Assembly: GCA_947359465.1 (NCBI GenBank)
Contig: OX375872.1
Coordinates: 134,342,011-134,406,010, forward strand
Origin: Metellina segmentata
Lineage: Eukaryota; Arthropoda; Arachnida; Araneae; Tetragnathidae
Direction: 5' to 3'
Length of the DNA stretch: 64,000 nucleotides
Shown here: positions 34,789 through 45,479 of the stretch, in pieces
Position numbering within the stretch: position 1 is the stretch's first letter
How the letters are laid out: the number at the start of each line of letters is the position of its first letter
The notes under the pieces: generated by a model
Told to the model about the DNA's origin: nothing
Databases searched by the model: none
The model's input: only the letters and a program-made list of their open reading frames with translations
Made by a program: the position numbers and the translations under genes

Positions 34789-36320
34789 CAGTCGCGGGGA
34801 AAAAACGAACCACCCTTCCTCATTCAAGCAATTTTAACAGAAGAGAAAATTCAAAGATAACACTTGACAGAAACTAACGTCTTCTGAAAATTGAAATTCA
34901 TAAAATTTGCATAAGGGCCGTGATTCAATTTTTTTTTTTTGCATTTATCTATCTTATTTTGAAATGTGCATCCAATTAGTATTTTGATAAATTTAACAAG
35001 AAAATTCTGACTCAATGTGTGCTATATTTTAAACTTAATTTAATTCAATTCAATTTATAAGTTCTTCACATACATTACTTTCTGAATCACTACTTATATT
35101 ATTACTATTATATATATATATATTTGTACATTTATGCTAAATTTTTAAGAATCAAAAATTTTATATTAAGTACATTTGTGCACTCACACGCACATGATAA
35201 ATAATATGTTCTACAAGTACAAAAGTGAGTAAGTCAAAGAAGTACATGGAATTGCGCTCCTCAAAATCCTTAAATAATTATCAACAAATCCAGAGACCTG
35301 ATACCCATCAAATTATTACAAGCAACATGACTCAAGCTTCCCCAAATCCAACAAGTTCTCCCAACCTCACAATAGACTTAATCCCCACATTCAATGGGAT
35401 TCCAGAGAACATGGATAACTTCTTCATCCAACTAGAACGGGTTACCCGGATCCATGCGTGGGACTTTGCCATAGTTCAAGCCATCCTTGGTGCAAAACTT
35501 ACTGGTCTAGCACTTGAATACTTCTCCACAAATTTCTATTGCGCTGATATCTTGGAACTATGCTACTCTGTTAAACAACCTATACAAAATCCACGTAACA
35601 TTTTATTTAAAAATAGTTTTTAGTGTACAATAATAATTATTAAATTAATGTTTGAAACAATTATGAATTGGAATCTTATTATATTTTGATGATAATCGAT
35701 TTAGAAAAACTCCTAGTATAGCCATGCAAAATTTCAGCTCATTCCGATGATTATTTTTTGAGCTATATAATATTTTCCTCATTATTGAAATTTTAGGGGG
35801 AAACCAAAAGTTAAAAAAAAACACGTGACAAACCTCGGATGGTTCTTGGATCGTTTGCACTTGCATAGTTAATATAATAATGTACTTCTCAAATCGTTTT
35901 AACTTATGTAATAAATGTAATAATTCTCGGATCGCTGAAAAATATGTTTGAAATAGTGTTCAAATTTGAAATTTCGGTAGCTGTAACTACAATTGATCTT
36001 GATCTACGAGTAACGACTTTCTATTTCGAGAGGATCCCTGAAACGTACACAAACTTAAAGATTTAATATCTTGGGTTATAAAGGTAGCGAAGTCATGAAA
36101 TTTCATACTTAGATTAATTTAACGATGCAGAATCTGATTATGGCATCAAAACATGGTGTTTTCATTATAAATTTTGTTGTTTGTGCAAATTTTGATATGA
36201 AGACCCCCTTATGAAATTGTTTTGGATTTGAATTATTCTCCATTGAATGGTATCTTTGAATTTGCTCTAGTATGAATAGTGCACGAAATACAGGAGGAGG
36301 CTATTTTTATACCGCGACTG
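34789..36320 (-). mobile_element. TIR element B, long copy (B1), carrying a gag-like fragment
   Basis: The terminal repeats CAGTCGCGGGGAAAAAACGA and the complement of CAGTCGCGGTATAAAAATAG are flanked by TA at 34787-34788 and 36321-36322. The TA target and CAGT start point to the Tc1/mariner superfamily. No transposase is present. Much of its body (about 35600-36290) aligns in inverted orientation with B2 at 55189-56145 (GCGATCCGAGAATTATTACA in B2 against a close complement near 35915). About 570 bp, including the gag-like frame, is absent from B2. Confidence 0.75.
35225..35545 (+). pseudogene. LTR-retrotransposon gag-like fragment inside B1
   Basis: The frame runs to 35623 but only the first ~105 codons look like retroelement sequence. 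A polar N-terminus precedes IPTFNGIPENMDNFFIQLER and VTRIHAWDFAIVQAILGAKL, then TGLALEYF. This order resembles the start of insect and spider Gypsy-type Gag, which packages element RNA in cytoplasmic particles. The following ~25 codons belong to the TIR element, since they align with B2. The first codon is GTG, there is no pol or LTR, and the host element reads the other way, so this is a captured or inserted fragment. Confidence 0.5.
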
Positions 36321-36540
36321 TAGCTTTACGTTACAACTTGTCAGATATAGGCAGCGCAAGAGAGAGTTTAATTCTTTTAACTTAAACTAAATGTATTTCT
36401 CTCTTCTGTGCCTGAAAAAATTTCTCGTGTGTATACTGGATGCTGTCTCTTGTTTAACACGGAATGATCTAAAAAGGCTGTTGCACCATAAAACCCAACC
36501 CAACCAACCCATACAGAATCAAAGTACATTATTGTTGGTA
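36321..36540. other. Spacer between B1 and the next Tc1, with SINE 2 tail
   Basis: CTGTTGCACCATAAAACCCA at 36479-36498, followed by CAACCAACC, is the 3' end of a SINE 2 in plus orientation. Nothing else is recognised. Confidence 0.45.
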
Positions 36541-36749
36541 AAAATTGCAACACCAATCTCGGAATCATGCAAATTAAACGAAACTAGCAAGATATGCAAA
36601 ACCAGTTAGGATATGCGAGTGATCACAATTACAAAGCGATTACGCATGTGAGGACCGAGAAACACCCTCTAAACTTCCATGTGAGCCGTGTATAAAAAGC
36701 ACTGTAAAGATGCGTAGAAATGCGTGTATCGTCGTTTGATTGCTGTAAC

Positions 36750-37559
36750 TGATTGATTAGAAGTCAATATGCTTCACCAAAAACTCAGTACCATACGAAC
36801 AACTATCGGATTTCGAACGGGGACGCATGATTCGGCATTAGACTTTCATATCGTGAAATCGCAATTCGCACGGGGGTAATACCACAGCATTGATGCGTGT
36901 GTGGAAGAGATGGACTATGGAGAACCGGTCAAGTCGAATTCCCGGCATTGGGCACGCAATATGACGTGACCACGGGACGACAGACACCTCATCCGCCCTC
37001 ATCCGCATGACCTGCACCTCATCCGTACAGCGTCCTCTCACGCGTTGGCACAACATTGGAGCACGTCTGCAGGTATGCCATTGTCTGCCCCCACGGTTCG
37101 TCGACGTCTGCTGTGCCATGAGCTACGTGTAAGGATTCCTCTGCGCAGGATTCCTTTGACGCTGACCCAATGACGCCTCCGACTACAATAGACTCATTAA
37201 CACAGTTAATGGCGTGCCGATTAGCAACATGTCATCTTCCCAGATGAGTCCCGCTACAATCTGAACAATATCAGTCGTCAGACTACTCGTCAGAAGCTAC
37301 AGAGGTGAAAGCCTTCACCCGGAGTGTCTTATTCAACGTCATACTGGACGAACGCTTGGCGTTATGATCTGGGGCCACCATCCTCCCGGGGCACTATTGA
37401 ATATCATGACCGATCCCACCTACTCCAAATTGCGGGAACCCTGAGCAGCGGGCGCTACATCAGGGAAGTTTTGAAGCCCGTGGTTCTCCTTTCCGGCAAC
37501 GCATTCCCGGAGCTGTAAATTAGCAAGACAATGCTCGTTCATATGTTGCTCGGAATAAA
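36750..37559 (+). pseudogene. Tc1 transposase D, N-terminal and central part
   Basis: The helix-turn-helix region reads QLSDFERGRMI near 36805 and MRVWKRWTMENRS near 36895. The first catalytic Asp is in FPDESRYNL near 37243, and the second is in QDNARSYVARN near 37527. GVMIWGHHPP near 37365 corresponds to the usual GVMVWGAI. Several frame changes and stops separate these. TIR element A1 interrupts the gene immediately after RNKQ, between the second Asp and the Glu. Not functional. Confidence 0.85.
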
Positions 37560-40093
37560 CAGCCGTAAAAAAAAACCGAATCAACCGATCGTAATTGCAC
37601 AATTTACATCACAGTACTAAACGGAAGGTAGCACAATCGATAGGAATTAATGTTTTTTACAAATATCAATTCTTAAAATTAGTCTTCATATTAAATTGGG
37701 TGGTTGCTCCGATAATTTCAATACGAACCTCCATCTTTTATCACAAATTTGGATTCTACACAAAATTTCAGGCGGATTTGATGAAAAAATAATGTAAAAC
37801 GGCTTAAAGTTGACCAATAAAATCCATAAAACCATTGAGGGAACGTATAAATGTTGGTAATTCAATCACATTATGTTGTTGTTGTTACTAATCCTTCAGT
37901 GTCTGACGAAGTCTCACAAGGTCCGTAAGTCCTTTGACTCCCAGAAACTCAAGCTCAATATAGGGGTCAGAGTAAATATAGAGAGGCCCATATAGCCAAG
38001 ATGTGATCAGCAGTGGCCAGCAGGGCGAGACATTTGGTACATGTGGCGAAAACCTTTTCACCCTCATTGAACGAAAGGCTCTTGAGATAAATACTAGCAA
38101 GACGAGAGGGCGCAGACTTGGAGCCTCTGTCACAAGTAAGGGACAGCATCAATCCAGACTTTTTACCCAGATACCAATGGGGAATAGGAGGATCCAGCCA
38201 CTTCGTCATTAAACGGGATTTTTTCAGGGAAAAGAGTTCCAGGTGGGTGAGTGCAAAAGAAGAGGTTGTGGGAAGTCCGCAGTCTTTCTTAGCGAGCTTG
38301 TCTGCCGTTTCGTTGCCGTGAATGTTCACATGGGGAGGAATCTATTGCAAGTGGACCTCATGATGCAACGAAAGCTGTTTTAGTTTATGTATGATAGAAA
38401 TACTAGTCTTGACGCCCACAAGTGTCCAGTTGTAAAAGCGTTGGAGAGAGCCGCGACTGTCAGATATAATCCAAAGTTCACGAAAGTCCTTATCTGTTAA
38501 TATAGCCTCAAGTCCCAGATCAATAGCTAATTATTCGCTTCTAAAAACCAAACATGAGTCTGGGTTACGGCGGTAAGCGGATAGTTTATTCTGAGGGGTC
38601 TCTATATAAATGCCACTATCTGCATGACCATCTATTTTGCTGTCATCAGTATAAATCTTAATGGCATTTTTAGGAATGTTGTAAGTAACTTCTAGGGCCA
38701 ATTGGCTGATATGCTCGGTGACCATATGTTGCTTGTTGACGTAGGAGGCTAAGTTAAATTGGAAACTAACCCCAGGAAGTCCGTCTGAGTGCTCCAAGTA
38801 ACAATGCATCGAATGAGGCTCCAAATCTCCATTTGGCAATGGCAAGGAGGTAACTTGGCTGAAGAGTCTGTTTTTCTTTAACCTCTGATTGTTGCTCCAG
38901 TTATTAAAATACACTGCAGGTGCATTGTGATGAGCATAACTAGAAAGTTTATTATAGTATTTGGCAAGGCCTGCCTGTCTTCTGTACTGAAGAGGCTGTA
39001 GGTCAGCCTCAAAAAGAACAACATTTGAGGGACAGCTATATCTCAACCAAGTGATGCTTCGCGCCGCACTAAGCTGTACTTGTTCGAATTTCTTCAAATT
39101 AGAGGCAATGGATCGGAGATCCAAACTCAAGGATGGGTCTTATGATCGCTACATATGTGGATCTGAAGGTAGCGGCGTCAGCACCCCAGTCCCTATCCGC
39201 GATATATTTAGGAATGTTACGTTTTCTGCTCCTCAAAATAATGAACTCAATATGTCTGTTACCAATGCACTCAGAGTCCAGAATAAATCTCAAATACTTT
39301 GAGTGTTTCACATATGAGAGCCTGTGGTTAATAAAGGCATGTAGTGGCCGTCGCAGTAATGACCTGTTACAGGCGCCTTGGCATGGAGTCCATTAAGATG
39401 GTGACAAAGTCAGAATCCGTTCTGACTGAATCCCAGGATCTGTTCGCAGAAATTTCTGATTTCACTTTGTGAACAATCCCCAATAACGATAATAATCATC
39501 GAATTTTGCAAATAGTCTCACTGCGCTACTAATTATACACGTAATGAGCTGGAATTTGGAATTTCGATGTTTCAGTAACAGTTGAATCATATGGTGTCAA
39601 AATTATCCTGTTTCTATACATAATTTTTTATGAATATTAATTTCATAATTGATAAAAAATAGTAAATTTAGTTTGATAATTAAAATGTTTATAGATTGTG
39701 TTTGTGGTTTTGGGTAGCAAAGGATGAAAAAACGATTTACTAGAAAAATTAATGTTTGTAGCAATTATAACAAAAAACGTGAAACACCAATTTAAAATTA
39801 GGAGATCTAATTTTCAAACACATACAAATCGGTGAAGAAACCAATAAAATTGATGAACTTTTTTTATTTCAGCCTGAAATTGTGTGTAGAATCCAAATTT
39901 GTGATTAAAGATGGAGGTTCGCATGGAAATTATCGGAGCAAGCATCCAATTTAATATGAAGACGACCCCTTAGACAAATTTTAAATATTGATATTTGTAG
40001 AAAACATTAATACCTATCGATTGCTACCTTCCGTTTTGTTCTGTGATGTAAATTGTGCAATTTCGATAGGGTGAGTAGGTTTTTTAACGGCTG
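37560..40093 (-). mobile_element. TIR element A, long copy (A1), carrying RT/RNase H
   Basis: The inverted ends are CAGCCGTAAAAAAAAACCGA at 37560 and the complement of CAGCCGTTAAAAAACCTACT ending at 40093. The arms extend about 230 bp inward (ATTGCACAATTTAC, GGAAGGTAGCA, TTCATATTAAATTGGGTG). The same element, shorter, lies in the opposite orientation at 52844-53944 (A2). The body carries an LINE fragment. A1 sits inside the transposase gene of Tc1-D. No clear TA duplication is visible here (flanks AAA and CACC). Confidence 0.8.
37885..39345 (-). pseudogene. Non-LTR retrotransposon RT-thumb and RNase H fragment
   Basis: Retroelement reverse transcriptase copies element RNA, and RNase H removes the RNA strand. 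From 39345 on the minus strand: SYVKHSKYLRFILDSE and DRDWGADAATFRSTYV (C-terminal RT/thumb region), then ITWLRYSCPSNVVLFEAD and QPLQYRRQAGLAKYYN. RNase H follows with IKIYTDDSKIDGHADSGI near 38660 (first Asp), WIISDSRGSLQRFYN near 38470, and IHGNETADKLAKKDC near 38310 (His and last Asp). A CTKC...H zinc-knuckle-like end is near 38030. Such RNase H-bearing LINEs belong to the I/Jockey group in arthropods. The catalytic YADD palm domain is missing. Frameshifts and stops make it inactive. Confidence 0.8.
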
Positions 40094-40355
40094 CACCATC
40101 CTTCTTCAGTGCACGACAGGTTCCGCTTCTTCCGTAGCATGCACGTTCCCCGGATCTTTCGACCATTGAGCAGGTCTGGGATTACATCGGTTGGTGACTA
40201 GCTCGTACCGCTCGTCGGGCAGAGAGTACGACTGAACTTTGTCATCAGATAGAGGCCATCTGGAATACTATTCCTCAGCATGATATTCAGAATCTGTATG
40301 ATTCGATGCCACGATGTGTGCAGGCTCTCATCGCTGCGCGTGGTGCCTGCACATG
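40094..40355 (+). pseudogene. Tc1 transposase D, C-terminal part
   Basis: Resumes after A1. HARSPDLSTIEQVWDYIG near 40160 holds the catalytic Glu, and CHDVCRLSSLRVVPAHD precedes the end. It completes the DD34E set with the part at 36750-37559. Confidence 0.8.
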
Positions 40356-40475
40356 ATATTGATTTTCGGCATTATTTGTGTTTTATTGCTCTGTAAATTT
40401 GATTGCTTATTTAAACCACTATAAGTAATACGTGGAATGAATTTAATTTATTTCTGATGATTCTTTCATAGTGTT

Positions 40476-40810
40476 TGCCGACCAACCGGTATAGTAGTTA
40501 AGGTGTTAGCCTCTAGATCGGAAGGTTCCTGGTTCGAATCCGGGCCCGGGAATGGATGTTTGTAAACGTATGGTGTAGAGGCGGCTGGTGCAACTTAAAT
40601 CTGTCATGGCCGAAAGTCCTCACGTTGGGTTGGCGTGGAAGTTTGGAGAGTGGGGTGCCAGCTCAGGTGTTGCTTCGTCATCTGACCGTGGTTCAAAATT
40701 ACGAGGTGTTGTCCTCGGATCTTTCCCTTAAGGGACTGATCCCGGACCGTCGTCAATAGCCCGTTGTGTTGCTCTAGTACGACGTTAACTAAAAAATTAC
40801 CAATTACCAA
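40476..40810 (+). mobile_element. SINE 1, full length, in the Tc1-D end
   Basis: Flanked by TCTTTCATAGTGTT at 40462-40475 and 40811-40824. Head, body and tail are complete. Its insertion split the Tc1 terminal repeat region from the rest of that element. Confidence 0.9.
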
Positions 40811-40832
40811 TCTTTCATAGTGTTGCAATTTT

Positions 40833-41269
40833 TATAAACAGTAATGTAAAACCCTTCTTGCAGCCTAAGGGAAGCTGTCAATTTAATATATATATATATA
40901 TATGCTGGGCAGAATTATGCTTCATTTCAGTTGTAAGCTTTTTGGAGGAATTAGCAGTTTCCTGGATAGTTTACGGATAGTGCCATGAGGGTTCGACAGA
41001 ATGATCTTGTCAGATTATTTGAGGAACCGATTTTTCTCTCGTGTCCATATCTGTTTATCAATAAAGATTGATAGAGGATGTATTTGGTACCGAATGTTGC
41101 TTGAATTAAAACTTATTACACAGTATCGCCAAAACGACGAAAAATCAAATTTGTTCTTAATCGGAAATGTTTTTCTCTCTCCTGTAGTTTGGGTTTATAC
41201 TGAAAAACCATTTCAAGCACGGACACACGACACACGCACACACACATATTCTTTCTTCTTTGTCATATA
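40833..41269. other. Intergenic stretch with (TA)n
   Basis: An (AT)n run lies at about 40887-40904 and a CA-rich run at about 41219-41247. No gene is recognised in the frame at 41001-41285. Confidence 0.35.
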
Positions 41270-42170
41270 CCACCTCAGGTGTTGACCTCGTCATATGACC
41301 ATTGTTCAAAATTATGTGGTGTCGTCCCTTCCCTCCCTTCGGGATGAATCCCAGACTCTCACCAATAGCCCGTTGTGTTGTTCCAGTGCGACGTTAATTA
41401 ATTACCTAATCATATTTTCTTTAAAGTTGTTCCTGATTAGTTTAACTAGCCCGTTGTGTTGCTCTAGTACGACGTTGATTACCAATTTACCAATTACTTG
41501 CTTGGTTCAAAATTAAAATTGGACATAATTCAGAATAGCCGCCTACTGAACTGTGAAAATAATACTGTTTTCTGACATATCGATGTGCCGCTTGTGTGAA
41601 TGCTTTTCTTTAATTTTCTCTTAAGGCCATTTAAGTAGTACATTTTTTGGTTCTCAAGCTATGCGATGTCATGGCTATATTTTCTCTTCTTCCATGGAAT
41701 GTGAATGCGCGAAGCACATATCTGCGAGACGTCAGTTGACCGATAAGCATCTTACACAAATTTACGGTCGGTACGTATTTTAATTGACGTCGCACTGGAG
41801 CAACACGACAGGCTATTGACGACGGTCCGGGATCAATCCCAAAGAGAAATATCCGAGACCCAAATTTGCGGAATTACTTTGGGGCTTAGCAGCCAAGTTG
41901 GAAGAGTAGGGTTGAGGGCTTTAAATTCTATCCCATCAAAGACATCCGTGTACCATGTTAGTTCTGTCTGTTAAATCTGTCGTGGTCTCAAATGTCCTCA
42001 AGTTCCGAGGTGTGGAAGCTTGAAGAGTGGGATGCCAGCTCAGGCGTGAATTCATCATCAGAGAGTGGTTCAAAATTACGAGGTGTCCTTGAGTCTTTCC
42101 CTTCGGGCTTGATCTAGACCGTCACCAATAGCACATTATGTCGTTCCAGCGTTAATTGAACTACCTCTAC
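41270..42170. mobile_element. Four SINE 1 fragments
   Basis: Plus-strand tails lie at about 41275-41405 and 41445-41490. A minus-strand tail is at about 41775-41855 (GACTGGAGCAACACG-type block). A decayed plus-strand body and tail lie at about 41960-42165 (GTCGTGGTCTCAAATGTCCT). All are head-less. Confidence 0.65.
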
Positions 42171-42654
42171 CAACCTGCCGGTGTAATTCTTTTGGTAAGT
42201 AGGCAGTTGAATTTACGTCGCTCATGCGGGATCATTTTGATGGCTTTGCAATCGAGTAAATAGAAATGTTTCATCAAAAATTAAGCCGTTTTAAATGCGT
42301 TAAGCATTTGCATTTATTTTCTGTGCGATCATATTCTTTTATTTTTGTCAGTTTAAAGCATTTGTTTGCTATTTTGAGTTATTACATTGCATAATTTTGT
42401 GTTTTGTAATAAAATGAGGCTTCGTATGAATTCCTTTAAAGTTACAATTTTTTATGTCTGGGAAAAAATCTTTCATTCAGGAAAGAAAATTTCAGGAGAT
42501 TTTCAACAGTGACAGATTATTTAAAGCGTGCTACTTTTCAGTAGAAGTGAAAAAACAGTTTTAAAATATTTAAAAATTTTGGAAACCACAGAAAATTATT
42601 ACTTTTTGAAGTAGGCAAATAGTTTTTGTTTTGCTTTGTAATTCTACTCCACTG
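42171..42654. other. AT-rich stretch, no feature recognised
   Basis: No frame or repeat could be supported. Confidence 0.3.
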
Positions 42655-42752
42655 ACCAATTTTGCCAATGACGAGATATCTCGTCATCAAGATCCTGTCA
42701 GTTTTGCTAACGACGAGATACCATGTCGATGCAATCATCAGGAGGGTTAAGT
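42655..42752. repeat. Palindrome repeat family C, copy 4
   Basis: Contains one perfect GACGAGATATCTCGTC (about 42670-42685), a second degenerate unit, and the right-hand family end ATCATCAGGAGGGTTAA. Confidence 0.7.
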
Positions 42753-44055
42753 GAAAGATGTTATTTTGTATGATAGATTTATTTATCAATAGAGAAAAAT
42801 AATCACTTTATCACACAAAAATATTTTCCCCTATAAACCTTTCAAAAGATAACTAGAGTCAAGAACACAGCTTCGCACTTATGTGTTCTAACAAATGCCA
42901 CTAAAATCAAGTCGCTTTCAAACATAAATTTGGATATTCCGACAACATTTCAAAACATGGACAACAATAGGCGTCTTTTGTAGTAAATGCATTGTTGAAC
43001 TAACAGAATTTCATCTATTCGTTCTACGTTTTGAGAACTTTGCGCTACATTAGAAGACTCGGAGATTTAGATGTCGAGTGATATTGACGGTTAAAGTAGA
43101 GAATACAGCTTTGTATACATGTAGCAAAATATATAGCAAAATCTGATGACTTTTAAACACATTAATTTTTCTATTAAACGTGATATATAGTAGCAAACTT
43201 CAATATAAAATGGAACAAGTGAACAACGAAGGTAATCTTTCACAAATTAAGTAAAGAATACTATTTTGTATGATTGTATTATTTATGTGGAAAAATAATG
43301 ACGTTATAATCTCAGTATCTTCTCCAATAAACTTTGCACACATACTAAAGAAAACTAAAGCTTCACACTTATGTTCTAACAACAGCCTTTAAAATCGAGT
43401 CGCTTTCTAATATAAAATTTGGATATTCCGACATCGCTCTACAATATCCAATTGGACACACAATAGGCGTCTTTTCTAGTAAACATTTTAAAGCACACAG
43501 TTAAATAAACGGAATTTCATCTCTTCGTTATACGTTTTGAGAATTTACCACTGTACTAGAAGACTCGTAGATTTAAGTCGAATGAAATTGACGGTTGAAG
43601 AAGACAATACAGCTTTGCATACACGTAGTAAAACGCATAGCAAAATCTGATGACTTTAAAAAAAATTAAATTCTATTTAACATGACAGAGTAGCAAACTG
43701 CAATATAAAACAGAACAACGAAAAAGGTAATTTTTCACACATTATGTGAAGGATATTATTTTGTATGATTGAATTATTTATCAGGAAAAAATAATCACTA
43801 TCTCAAATATCTTTTCCGATAAATCTCTCTAAAGAAAAACTGAGCTTCACACTTATGTTCTAACAAAAGCCTTGAAAATCAAGTCGCCATCCAATATAAA
43901 ATTTGGATATTCCGACAATATTCAACAAAATTTGTAGTAAATACATTGTTAAATAAACGGAATTTCATCACTTCGTTATACGTTTTGAGAATTTCGCGCT
44001 GCACTAGAAGATTCGGAGATTTAGGTCGAATGAAGTTGACGGTTGTAAAGCTGAT
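42748..44055 (+). repeat. Tandem array, about 490 bp unit, 2.7 copies
   Basis: TTTTGTATGAT(A/T)GA recurs at about 42764, 43262 and 43752. Within each unit the order is constant: GTTCTAACAA, AAATTTGGATATTCCGACA, AATAGGCGTCTTTT (lost from copy 3), GGAATTTCATC, CGTTTTGAGAA, then AGAAGA(C/T)TCGGAGATTTA-type and TTGACGGTT. No coding content. Confidence 0.85.
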
Positions 44056-44209
44056 GAGCAAGAAGCATTGTTAAGGGTGCAATCGCAGGGTTTGGCACAG
44101 GAGCAGCGGCATTCACGGCAGTAGTAATGAGCCAAATCTCAGTGATAGTAGGTTAAGTGTATAGTAGTAGAGGTTGACGTTGAACGAATTCCACGTCACT
44201 TTAAGTGAG

Positions 44210-45200
44210 CTGATTTTCTTGGACCTGAAGTTGAAAAGTGGGAAGGGATCTAAATTGTTTTTGTCTTTAATGATGTTGAAACTGAAAGATTGTTACACCA
44301 AATGATTGATAGTTCTTCTTAGGATCTGCAAATCCGTTGGAGTTTTAATAACATTGAGATTGTTAGAGATTGTATAGTTTATAAAGTATTTTCAGCGAAT
44401 ATGTTCGAATATTACTGGCTTCCTTCTCAGTGGCTAATGCTGAACGGGACCTAAACCTTTTTTGTATTTAATGATGTTGAAACTGAGAGATTGTTACACC
44501 AAAGGATTGATAGTTCTTAGGATCTGAAAATTCGTCGGAGTTTTAATAACACGGAGATTATTAGAGATTGGGGGGGGGGGAAAGTCTGAGAAAATATTTT
44601 TAATAAATATGTTGGAATATTACTTGTTTACTTCTCAGCACCTTATAACTATATCATCAATTTTTATTTCCGATTCCCCATAAAAATATTACCTTTGAAA
44701 ATGGTCGGCACATTCAGATCTCTAAATAAAAAGGAGTAAAGGAAAAGAGTAATAAACCATCAGTGAAAAAGCATAAACACAAAGGTATGAATATTTTGCC
44801 TGCCCTCTTTTTGGTACAGAACACAAAAAATATTTTCAACAAATATATTAGATATTACTGACATCCTTCTCAACTCTTATGCTGATGATATTAATTTTCA
44901 ATTTCAATTCCCCTTTAAAAAATGTTACTTTCGAAAACATGTAGAACAATCAGATCTCAACTTAAATAGGAGTCGTTATACAAATAGATCAGACTAAATT
45001 TATGCGCAACAGTAGGATTATTATAGCTCACGTCTCTTTTGTATAGAATGCAAAAATATTTTTTTTAAATATGTTGAATATTACTGCATTACTCTCAGCA
45101 CTTACAGATGCTATTAATCTTTAATTCCAATTCCTTAAAAAACTTTTTTTAAATAGCCAGCAAAATATAGGCATCCAAAAATAAAAATGCTCTTTTCAAT
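44210..45200 (+). repeat. Tandem array, 200-230 bp unit, about 4.5 copies
   Basis: TGATGTTGAAACTGA recurs 201 bp apart at 44271 and 44472. The block AATATGTT(C/G)GAATATTACT with TTCTCAG recurs near 44396, 44608, 44839 and 45068. The units drift along the array, with the later ones losing the TGATGTTG part. A poly-G run lies at about 44571-44580. Confidence 0.75.
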
Positions 45201-45479
45201 GATATGTTATCCTTGAACTTCTATTAAAAGTAAATATGTAAATCAACTAATAAAGGGAAATCCGCTGTCATTTATGTGGCAATTTTAGTCATGAAAAGAG
45301 CTGCATCAATTATTATATTTTATTAATCAAAAAACGTTTTTCGAAACTGAAGTATCTTACTTTCAAGGTATGCAAAATCTTAAGGAGTATCAATCACTTT
45401 TTTCGGTACAGAAAGAGCAAATATCAAGACAATTATGAGTAATGTTGACCAGAGGTATTTGGAATCTAAAAATATTTGC

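Larger units (their letters stand above)
36541..40832 (+). mobile_element. Tc1-like transposon D, split by two later insertions
   Basis: Inverted ends AAAATTGCAACACC at 36541 and its complement ending at 40832 are flanked by TA. Removing TIR element A1 (37560-40093) and the SINE (40476-40810) leaves about 1.4 kb, the normal Tc1 length. The transposase remnants are in plus orientation on both sides of A1. This fixes the order of events: Tc1 first, then A1 and the SINE. Confidence 0.85.

Noticed and set aside
36838..37119. 93-codon minus-strand frame
   Set aside because: Antisense to the Tc1-D transposase remnant, which reads on the plus strand.
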